From Marsupella aquatica (taxonomy: Eukaryota; Marchantiophyta), in NCBI GenBank assembly GCA_973895155.1, contig OZ316894.1, forward strand, positions 8,928,001 through 8,992,000: 64,000 nt of DNA, in the 5' to 3' direction. Under the pieces are notes generated by a model. It was not told where the DNA came from, searched no databases, and worked only from the letters and a program-made list of their open reading frames with translations. This document shows, in pieces, positions 45,561 through 54,581 of the stretch; position 1 is the first letter of the stretch; each line of letters opens with the position of its first letter. The translations under genes and the position numbers were made by a program.

Positions 45561-46777
45561 TGAGGGGGGAGCTACTTAGCGTCAGCTGACTAGCCAATCA
45601 GCCCGGTGTGAACGTTGCGCAAAAAGGTGGGTGGCGAGCCGACCGAGACAGAGAGACAGAGCATTCAATCTAGACATTTTGTATGGCTTTTTTTTTGCCT
45701 TGAAAATCAAAAGGAGGCCCATCCAACAAAGGATAGATGTCCTGCTATGGAGCATGCATTTCTATGTAGGGTGGCTACAAGGGGACACCCAAGGATCCAA
45801 GGACCCAAACCAAGAGGGAGAGAGAGGATTAAACCAGAACCCAAAGTGGACAACCAGGGTCCAGGAGATAGTCAATACTCCCACCACTACACCCCACTCA
45901 CACACCCACTCACACACATACCAGGATGAACTTGGGAGCACTCGGTTCTGGGATCATCAACTCACCAAAGCCCACCGGCAGCTACACATTTCTTCGAAGG
46001 TCCACCCAGGAGCAAAAGAGCGGAGAGTAGTAAGTAGCGCCGCCCATCAGGCTCCGGTTCGCCTTGATCATCAGTCGGTAGCTCCACCGGAGAACACGGC
46101 CTCGATCCTGCGGACGGGATTGCAGTTGTGGAGTCATCAGTCAATCGCCAACGAGCATATTTACGTTTTTGTGTTTGAATTTGTTCACTGTTGTCAGCGA
46201 AGTGGCGAAGCGCTGAGCAGAAAAGAGTTCCCCTGTTGAGCCAAGGAAGGAAGTGAACATCTGCTTTGGCGAACAAGCAGGGCGGTAGGAGAGATTTCAT
46301 TTTCCTCTTTAAGGAAAGGAAGGAAGCAAACATGAGTAAAGTAGCGAAGGAGCGGTGAGGTGAGGTGAGGTGAGGTGTGGTGTGAGTGAAGGAAGGGAAG
46401 GAGGATGGCTGTTTCGTCGTGTCGTTGGGTCGGGCAGATTCATGAATGAATGCCGGTGAGGACCACTGTAGGGGGGATTTGGGGAGTCTTTGACAGGCCG
46501 GGCTGTTGGCTGGACGTTAGAGTGGATGGTTATGACGAAGTTCTCGTGCCGATGTGGAGGGGATTGACGCAACATGTAGCAGAGGAGGAGATCGCTGTCT
46601 GAACTGGGCAGATTCATCCATGTCAAGCTCGCTACAGCTTTAGCTACTGTTCTGGATTGGGTTGTGATTGGACGCTGCCGTTGCCGATCAGTGGAAGATC
46701 TGCGGCATTTTTAATTTGAGGACGAGAGCAGAGATGGCTTCGACCACGAGTACGCACAGCAGAGCTAAAAATGTGAC
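45560..46777 (+). pseudogene. Truncated duplicate of the HIT4 upstream region and first codons
   Basis: From the minisatellite to about 46777 the sequence matches 52700-53666 in direct orientation, including the 'GTCGGTAGCTCC', 'GTGGCGAAGCGCTG' and 'GGACCACTGTAGGG' blocks. It ends with the HIT4 start (ATGGCTTCGACCACGA at 46735) after an internal deletion of about 27 bp, then breaks off at GTGACGACCCATTTG. Copy 1 carries an extra insertion of about 285 bp (45681-45967). The break leaves the HIT4 promoter about 370 bp before the start codon of the membrane-protein gene at 47147. No HIT4 protein can be made from this copy. Confidence 0.9.
45681..45967 (-). mobile_element. SINE-like retroposon, copy 1
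   Basis: On the minus strand it ends in an A run (plus strand T run 45690-45699) and carries GTGTAGTGGTGGGAGT and GGTTCTGGTTTAATCC, resembling RNA polymerase III A and B boxes. The paralogous site near 52845 lacks the insert, so it is a real insertion event. A second member lies at 57503-57790. A clear target duplication was not found and classification as tRNA-derived SINE is tentative. Confidence 0.5.
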
Positions 46778-47103
46778 GACCCATTTGCACTTAAAAACGT
46801 GCAGAAAAGTGTAAAATTGTCGCTAAAACGAAAGGCCTTGCAATTACCCAGGGTTTGCACTTACGGAGTGTGCACTTATCAAGAGCTGAGTATAATGGCA
46901 TGGAGTGTCTTTTCGCAGTGGTTCTTTTGTGCTCGATGCTCAGATGGACCACAACGTTTGACGTCGGGACTCGGATGGACCAAGATCTTTTGTCGTTGCT
47001 GAAGATTCCGTTGAAAACAAAGCTACGATTCTGAAGAAGTTCTGTAGAAGAAACTCTCGAGCGGAACAGTAGTCGAGGCAACAAAGACCCACAAAGCACT
47101 TTG

Positions 47104-47106
<3 letters not shown>

Positions 47107-47146
<40 letters not shown>
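47107..47146 (+). repeat. (GA)20 microsatellite abutting a start codon
   Basis: An uninterrupted AG/GA run of about 40 bp ends at the ATG of the membrane-protein gene (47147), so the 5' leader is purine-only there. GAGA tracts in 5' leaders are targets of BPC-type GAGA-binding factors in plants. Confidence 0.9.
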
Positions 47147-47151
<5 letters not shown>

Positions 47152-49559
47152 CTTCCAGGCGAAATGGATTCCTCAGGTGGCAGCGAGTCTCTTCTTCTTA
47201 ATCGTTCTCCTGCAAGTCCCGTTTTTCAGGTATGGGTTTGTTCCCACAATCCTTTTATCTGGCTTCAATCTCGAACGAAAATCTTGTGCTGCGAGACGGA
47301 ACAAGATAGAAAACTGGCCTGGCCTGTGCGTTGAGTTGTGATAATTGGACAGAAGTGGAAACTAGGGATTTGTTTAGGTGAGTTGTTGTTCCTGTGATCC
47401 TTTGCCTGGATCCATTTTTTATCAATATTTTGTGCTGCGGGAAGAAAAAGCATGTAAAACCAGTGCAAAGTCCTGTTGTGTGCGTTGAGTTGTGGCGATT
47501 GGAGAGAAGTGGAAATCAAGATGGCCTAGTTTGTAGCTCTCATCTGCAATGTATATCGTCGTCTCCCGTTGACCGGTAATCTGTCTGCTGTGGTATCATG
47601 CGTTAGTGCGAATGCACCTTCCTTGTCAACGAAAATTACAGACTGTAGGGGGAAAGGTTGATAGTAGTTCAAGCAAAGAATTAAACACTGTGGCCTCTTG
47701 GCCTGAGGAACGAAGATTGGAAGCCACCTTTCGCAAATCATCCTTTCTCTTGTATCGGCATCTTGAAGTGCACAATGGCTCGTGGAATGCATGATGATAA
47801 GGATTCCGTGTGCGAGCAATCCCAGTATTGAAGCAAATCGATGTTAAATTGCAGTCCAGGGATGGAGAAACAAAGTCCGTTCTGAACCCTTGACATCAGG
47901 ATACTTTTCCGATGCTGCTGTGCTTCAGCCTTCAGGGGATTGATATAAACTGGTTTAGAGGGAAGATCTGTACATCCATCCTTCTTCTGTGTTATTCAGG
48001 GTGTACCCGCAATGGATTGTTTTCCACTCAGCTATGGTCAAAGACAAGTTGTACATGCGAGCGGTTGCAGCGAGTGAGCAAGATTTGCTCTCTGAAGTCG
48101 CTCCTCACTTCTCTGTAAAAAGGGAGGCCCTAGTAATTGCTGAGATTGGTTTCTCTGGCCTCGGCTCTAAAAAGAAACTGAAGAAGAAGCCTACGGTTAA
48201 ATGATGCTCATCATAATCACACAAGGCTTTGGTTGACGCGTGTAAGGCGAACCATTTTTCCTAGTTGAAATTTAGATCACCGCACTAATAATATAGTCCA
48301 AGGTGTATATGATATGCAAGACGAGGACGTTGATCATGGTGGATGTGGATCCGTGCTTAATTGGCTTTAACAAGGTTTGATAAGGAGCAGGTCAATAGTA
48401 AGGAGTCAACCACCCAGATGTATGCATTTATAATTTGGCAGACCACGAGGTGTCTCATACATGGCAGATCTGTAAGCCTAATTATCTGAAAAGAACCAGT
48501 CTCACCAAATGCAATTGCTCGCTTTTATCACTATATTGGGACTTGCTGGTTTTGTTGCGCACAACAAGAAGGCTCGTTGAAACTGTGTGTATGTTGAGCA
48601 GACGCTCGAAGCGGTTGTTTGCTAATCGAACTGCAATCTGAGTATCTCCTAAAACTCGGTTTTCCCCTGTTGTTCCAAAGAGTGCCATGCAGGACTGGAG
48701 TATGCAAGTCTCCTCTACAGGTGACCGTGGGTCAAGTGGCTGCTAGTGATGCTGTGCCACCGGTTGTACTGAAAGTTTTCCTATACCCAGGAGCTATCTT
48801 TCATCATCTGTACAAGGGCGATTCTCTTGTTCCTATATGGGGAAATCTTTTGCAAGAATATAATCTGACTGGTGATTTTGAACCAGCTGCGTCGGCCTAC
48901 AAGTACCGCCTGGAGGTAAGTCCGGATCTGTTCATAGGCTTGATGGCACATTGTTAACCGGATTTTCTGCTAGAGGTAGTGCAAGGGAGCTTGATGAGCT
49001 ATCGTATATCTATATTCGTTCCGGTTCGACTTAGGGAATGAAGTGTCTGACACAATAATAGGCTACTGCCTTGCAAGGTACTTAGGGAATGAAGTGTGTC
49101 TGACACAATGATAGGCTACTGCCTTGCAAAGGTACTTAGGGAATGAAGTGTGTCTGACACAATAATAGGCTACTGCCTTGCAAGGTAGACAATATGCATG
49201 TTACGGTTAATTTTCACAGTTCACCTTGGTCACTGTTCTGGACCTTATTGCAGGTAGTTGCTGGTAGCTGTTTTGCTGTTGGGGGTGCTATAATATCACT
49301 TATTAAGCCAGGAAGGACCGGCATGTTTGGATTGCTGCTTATCATATGGGGTCTCATCAAGGATGGAATGTTTGAGAGAGCAGAGAACATTGGGAAAGAC
49401 CCTGCCGACCTTGTGCGTGCAGAGCCAACACTATTCTTTGCACTGGCTCTTGCCCTTCTTTCTGTCAGATTTGACATGAAGAAGGTCTCCAGGTTGGGAG
49501 CACCCATTGCGAAGCCACTGAGGAGCTCATCCAAATTAAAGCTGAAGAAGAATAAATGA
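47147..49559 (+). CDS. Conserved plant membrane protein of unknown function (four exons)
   Basis: Exons: 47147-47229, 48000-48195, 48721-48915, 49254-49559; about 259 residues. I do not recognise a named family. Residues about 10-28 are a signal anchor (ASLFFLIVLLQVPFF). A soluble region follows (VYPQWIVFHSAMVKDKLYMR, then SDAVPPVVLKVFLYPGAIFH). Three hydrophobic segments are in exon 4 (AGSCFAVGGAIISLI, GMFGLLLIIWGLI, LFFALALALLSV). The C-terminus is lysine-rich and ends KKNK, resembling a dilysine-type ER retention tail. The exon 2 donor (ACG|GTTAAA) is weak. Without it, exon 2 would end at a TGA at 48202-48204 and the rest would be a separate gene, but the two sides join in frame with one continuous theme. 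The upstream DNA is a copied HIT4 promoter. Confidence 0.65.
49030..49190. repeat. Triple tandem repeat in intron 3 of the membrane-protein gene
   Basis: Three near-identical units of about 57 bp with 'CTTAGGGAATGAAGTG', 'TCTGACACAATAATAGGCTA' and 'CTGCCTTGCAAGGTA'. Each unit holds a TTGCAAGGTA motif. Confidence 0.92.
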
Positions 49560-52200
49560 CCTGTTGTCTTCACCTTCGCTCCTGAATCGAATCTGATATA
49601 TTATCTTGCTCAATTAGTACCGAAGGCTCCCGTTGATATTGACCGTCGCAATTTTTTGAAGGCATGATTACGAGGATGGCTCTTGCCCTGGCTGCGGGTT
49701 GTGGGATAATCTGTATTCTGTGTAAAGGGAATCTGACACGAGATCTGGCATGAGATCTTGGATGTAGCACTGTAGGGTCCGTTTGGCACGCAGAAAATTG
49801 TAGAGTCACAACCGTAAGGGAATCTCTGTGTCTCGTTTTGGTACTGAACTTCATACTGGAACCATATACAGTAGTGAAAGTGTTATAGCCTCTGGAGATG
49901 ACTGGACGGCTTCTGTACCAATGCCCATTCTTTGAATGTTAATGGATATGATGACAAAAATCATCATGCATGATCATCATTTTGACATACATAACATCCT
50001 ATGGTTCTTTCCATCAATATTAATTTTGGTGGGACCCTAGAGTCACAGTCTAGAGGCTTCACTTTAGAAGCCTAGACCCCAGTTTCTCATTGCAATTTAT
50101 TAGTAAGATGTGTAATAATTTGCTCAAAAGCTGTTGTAACAAAATTCATGAAGATGAAAAACGGGTTGATTTGATTGAAATTAGAGTTTCTTGGCAAGTC
50201 AGTCATCATCTATGGTCTCTGCTCTGGAATTTGTACCTGGTTGTAACATGAACTCAGAAAAGTCATGGCCTTGTGGAATTAGCAATGCAGGTATCTCATG
50301 GAGATTATTCTTCGCAACTGGATCTTTAGGGTAAGCAAATTAGATGAGATATCAATTGACCACAAGACACTGGGGTGATTGTCTCCTCTGTCCCAAGGTA
50401 ATGCCAATGAGTTCAATTTCTGCACCAGGAAGTCAATCGAGCAGTTCAGTAGGATTCAAGATGAGTGCCTAAAACGTCTCCAGAGCTATCCTTGGGCCAA
50501 AATTGTGCTGCATGGAATGGTATGTGTTGTTTCGAATTTGGTATTTTCAAAATTAGCCTTGAGTGTCAGTTCTTTGAAATTACATAGTGGCGAGTACATT
50601 CAAGTAGGTTGCACCATTTTCAGAGACTTAGCTTGACCCTGATCTCTGTTTTCCACCTCACCCCTAACTTCATGTGCACACCATAGTCACTGTCTAAGGT
50701 CTAGAGGCTCCATAGGCACTCAAGCCTAGCTTTTCTATTGTGATTACATAGTTTCAGATACCAAAAGATGGCTAGTGACTCACAAACTGGTCTGAGTTCA
50801 TGTAATTGGATACGGTCTTGTCATTAAAGTTCGAGTTCCCTTTCTATGCTTTGTGGCATGAAAATTTCTACATACCAAACTAATTTCCTCGTCTTTACTT
50901 TCTAAAATGAGGTTCTTGCCCTGTTGATCATGTGCCCATTTTTTTCTCAACAAAAGACTATAGGTGGGGCAGTGCCAAAACCCCTGGAGATCCCAAAGGC
51001 AAGAGACTCAATAAAAAGGAGAAAACAAGGTAAAAGCTAGACCAAATAGCCCAAAAGCCCAAAAGCCTCCAACAATGGGAAACAAACAGAAAAGTCAGAA
51101 CTTGGCAAGGCTAGGGATGCTGATGCAGGTGCTACAACACTCAATCATGAACCTGGAACTTGTCAAAATTAGACTGGGAGGATAATCAGTATGGTAGGGA
51201 CACAACAAGTATATGTGGATAAGTGTTGTGCTGTAACACAAACATTCGAAAGTGGGACCACTGGTCCAACCAGGTGGGGTGTTTAGTGTGGGAACCAAAC
51301 ATTCCTAATAGAGTGGTGGACCACTAGGAATGAAGGGACTCGAAATCAGGACTTGGAGTGCTTGGAAAGCAAGAAGAAATTGACTACTCTCTACCCCAAA
51401 TAGAACACTTGGCCGTCCTGTTCAAAAATGAGAAAATGGACCTTCCACAGAAAAGAGTGAATTTTGCTTGAGTAGAGTGCCCCTTGCCATATAGTGGTCA
51501 GGGACTTGATTTGGAAGAGTGTTTACGGAGGCACCATTGGACTAAGCAGAGGTTGAGTTTGAAAGCACATTCAAAGCAAGAGACCGGTGAGGGGGGGGGG
51601 GGACCTCATCTCATATCAGGTGCAAAGTTTTTCAGTATATCTAATCCTTCTCCTCCTACCTAGGAAAATGAGAACAGTTCACATGGATAAATAAAAATAC
51701 CTAAAATAAAAAACATTTCCAAGGTAAGGATTTGTGCACCTGAGCTTAATTTACAAAAAGCTTGGAGGGAAGGAGCCAAGGCTCCTATTACTACTTTTGT
51801 TTTACTGTCATCTTGTGTGAAAATGAAGATGCTGAAAGTACTCCCTGTCTAATTTTGCAAGATTAACTTCTAATCCTTAGATATCCCTAGATTTAAGGAT
51901 GATCATCAGACTTCGGCTAGTAGGATCTGTGGCTAGGGGGGAAAAAGGACCTGGCCAATTTGGCCAAAGGCGACCACGTTCTTTGGTAATTTTTCGACAC
52001 TAAAAGAAAATACTGGTTCCAGGGTCAAAGGTCACAGATGCACATTTATGAACGTGGCTTTTGAGAATGACCTCTGAGAAAATAAACGTTAACCTACAGC
52101 AGAGAACCCTAAAACAATGGTCAATGCTCATCATCATCATCATCTGACCTCCTCACTCATGGGAAAAGGTTTTATTGGCATGTCATTACTTTAAACTGCA
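49560..52200. other. Intergenic stretch with a dispersed repeat copy
   Basis: 49671-50016 is copy 2 of the repeat at 44917-45288. Around 50379-50520 there is an exon-like frame (NEFNFCTRKSIEQFSRIQDE ending before GTATGT), but no partner exon was found. The rest shows no gene; there is a poly-G run near 51589-51602. Confidence 0.55.
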
Positions 52201-52214
52201 CACTAATTCCACTT

Positions 52215-52700
52215 TAGGCTTAATGCAATCCTAATCGCGGGTCGCCCATGAAGCAGGAGTTCACCAGGCTAATGCAATCCTAATCGAGGGTTGCCCCTGA
52301 AGCAGGCGCTTATTAGCAGCGGGTTGGTTTGGACTTCAAACTGATTACATTTTAGGTGTAAGTAGGTCGCCCTTGAAGCAGGATTGCATTAGGATAAAAC
52401 AATTATAGTCACAAGTTTTCCGAGTTGATTAGAGTAATGCAACCTAATGGTGGGTTCCCCGAGTTAATTAGGGTACTGCAATCCTAATGACAGGTTCCCA
52501 AAGTGAACTAGGGTAAGGCAATCCTAATTGCGGGTTGCATTAAGTTAATGAGGCCAATGCAATCCTAATCATAGGTTCCCCGAGTTAACTAGGGTAATGC
52601 ACTCCAGGTCACCTGTTGCCCCGAGTTAGTTAGGGCAATGCAATCCTAAAGGCCGGGATGCCCAGAGTTAATTAGGGTAATGCAATCCTAATCGCGGGTT
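52215..52700. repeat. Minisatellite, about 40-bp unit, copy 2
   Basis: About twelve degenerate units of 'GCAATCCTAATCGCGGGTTGCC' type, at the upstream edge of the HIT4 gene region. Same unit as 45325-45560. Confidence 0.88.
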
Positions 52701-53591
52701 TCCTGTGAGGGGGGAGCTACTTAGCGTCAGCTGACCGGGCTGATCCGCTGATTAGGAAGATGTGAACGTTGCGCAAAAGGCGGGTGGCGAGCCGACCGAG
52801 ACAGAGAGACAGAGCTTTCAGTCTAGACATTTTGTATGGCTTTTGTGCCAGCCCATCGGCAGCTCCACATTTCTTCGAAGCTCGGCCCAGGAGCAAAAGT
52901 GCGGAGAGTAGTCAGTAGTGCCCATCAGGCCCCGGTTCGCCTTGATCATCAGTCGGTAGCTCCGGAGAACACGGCGTCGATCCTGCGGACGGGATTGCAG
53001 TGGAGTCATCAGTCAGTCGCCAACGAGCATATTTACGTTTTTGTGTTTGAATTCGCTCACTGTTGTCAGCGAAGTGGCGAAGCGCTGCGCAGAAAAGAGT
53101 TCCCCTCTTGAAACAAGGAAGGAAGTGAATATCTACCTTGGCGAAGAGGCAGGGCGGTAGGAGAGATTTCATTTTCCCTCTTTAAGGAAAGGAAGGAAGC
53201 AAACATGAGTAAAGTAGCGAAGGAGCGGTGAGGTGTGGTGTGAGTGAAGGAAGGGAAGGACGATGGCTATTCGTCGTGTCGTTGGGTTGGGCAGATTCAT
53301 GAATGAATGCCGGTGAGGACCACTGTAGGGTGGATTTGGGGAGTCTTTGCCAGGCCGGGCTGCTGTCTGGACGTGAGAGTGGATGATTATGACGAAGTTC
53401 TCGTGCCGCTGTGGAGGGGATTGACGCAATATGTAGCAGAGGAGGAAGATCGCTGTCTGAACTCGGCAGATTCATCCATGTGAAACTCGCTACTGCTTTA
53501 GCTACTGTTCTGGATTGGGTTGTGATTGGATGCTGCCGTTGCCGATCAGTAGAAGATCTGCGGCTTTTTTAATTTGAGGACGAGAGCAGAA
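52701..53591 (+). promoter_or_regulatory. HIT4 upstream region, original copy
   Basis: It matches 45560-46734, but without the SINE-like insert. The region has repeated 'GTGAGGTGTGG' and GGAAGGAAG tracts near 53220 and no frame with recognisable content, so it is taken as promoter and 5' leader. Confidence 0.6.
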
Positions 53592-54581
53592 ATGGCTTCG
53601 ACCACGACTACGCGGTCGTCGCGTCCGAGGGAAAGGCACAGCAGAGCTAAAAATGTGACGACGGTGGACACGGAAGAGCGTGGGCCTCTGGCCGATTTGT
53701 GGAAGGAGGCGTTTCCCGTGGGGACGGAGTGGGATCAGTATGATCGGGTGTACGAAATTAACTGGGATTTTTCGAACCTGGAGGAGGCGTTCGAAGAGGG
53801 CGCAGTGTTGCACGGTAAGAAGGTGTATCTGTTCGGATGCACGGAGCCTCAGCTGGTTTGGTTCAAGGATAAGGATATGTCGCGAGTGGTCCACATCCCG
53901 GCGATAGTAGCGGTGGTGTCTCCTTTTCCCCCTTCTGACAAGGTCGGAATAAAGTCTGTCCAAATGGAGGACGAGAATATTGTGCCGATGAAGCAGATGA
54001 AGATGGACTGGGTGCCATACATTCCTCAAGATTGGACCGACCATACGTCCCTTGAGAGGTACAAGAATGTCCAAATCTACACTCTCAAGTGCGCACAGCG
54101 GAAAGCAGCACTCAAGCAGCTGAAGCAAGAGCGCATCAAAAAGTACGAGTACTGCTTGCCCTACCTTTATCAGCCCATGAAAGAAGAGGATGTGCAGACA
54201 GATACGATTGTGAGCATCATGTACTCCTTTGACGACGACGAAAGCAAGCCTCCAGTGGTAGCAGAATTCGACTGGGAATTTGATGAGGTCGAGGAGTACA
54301 CTGATAATCTGATCACAGAGGAGCAGGTTCCTGCGGAGGACAAGGCCAAGTTCATGGCATATGTCAAGCAGACCGTGCAGGCAGAGAAGAAAAAGCTGAG
54401 AGACGCCAGAGAAATGAGGAAAAAGGCTATTGCAGACATGAGCCCCGAGATTAAACAGGCGCTTGAGAATATGAAATTTTACAAGTTTTACCCCAAAAAG
54501 AGCGCAGACGCTCCTGATATCTCCGATCAGAGATCTCCATTCATTAATAGATATTACGGGAAAGCCACCCAAATTCTTTAG
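53592..54581 (+). CDS. HIT4: HIT4-like protein (HEAT INTOLERANT 4 family), intronless
   Basis: 329 residues. The start is the ATG at 53592 (MASTTTTRSSRPRER); the frame opens earlier only with a TTG. In Arabidopsis HIT4 is a nuclear protein needed for heat tolerance and heat-induced release of chromatin silencing. Diagnostic blocks: LADLWKEAFPVGTEWDQYD, FGCTEPQLVWFKD, SPFPPSDKVGIKSVQ, MKMDWVPYIPQDW, YEYCLPYLYQPMKEED, VAEFDWEFDEVEEY, and the conserved end MKFYKFYPKK...SPFINRYYGKATQIL. Compared with Arabidopsis HIT4, the long charged N-terminal extension is almost absent; only about 35 basic residues precede the conserved domain. Lys/Glu-rich stretches near residues 255-285 probably form a coiled coil. 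Lack of introns is unusual beside its intron-rich neighbours and could mean a retroposed copy, but the frame is intact. Confidence 0.88.
   Translation: MASTTTTRSSRPRERHSRAKNVTTVDTEERGPLADLWKEAFPVGTEWDQYDRVYEINWDFSNLEEAFEEGAVLHGKKVYLFGCTEPQLVWFKDKDMSRVVHIPAIVAVVSPFPPSDKVGIKSVQMEDENIVPMKQMKMDWVPYIPQDWTDHTSLERYKNVQIYTLKCAQRKAALKQLKQERIKKYEYCLPYLYQPMKEEDVQTDTIVSIMYSFDDDESKPPVVAEFDWEFDEVEEYTDNLITEEQVPAEDKAKFMAYVKQTVQAEKKKLRDAREMRKKAIADMSPEIKQALENMKFYKFYPKKSADAPDISDQRSPFINRYYGKATQIL

Noticed and set aside
45631-46239. Plus-strand frame of 202 codons
   Set aside because: It runs across the SINE-like insert and the duplicated HIT4 upstream region; the corresponding frame is not kept in the original copy.
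53574-53591. Earlier start for HIT4, six codons upstream
   Set aside because: It would use TTG as start; the ATG at 53592 is also the one kept in the duplicated copy at 46735.
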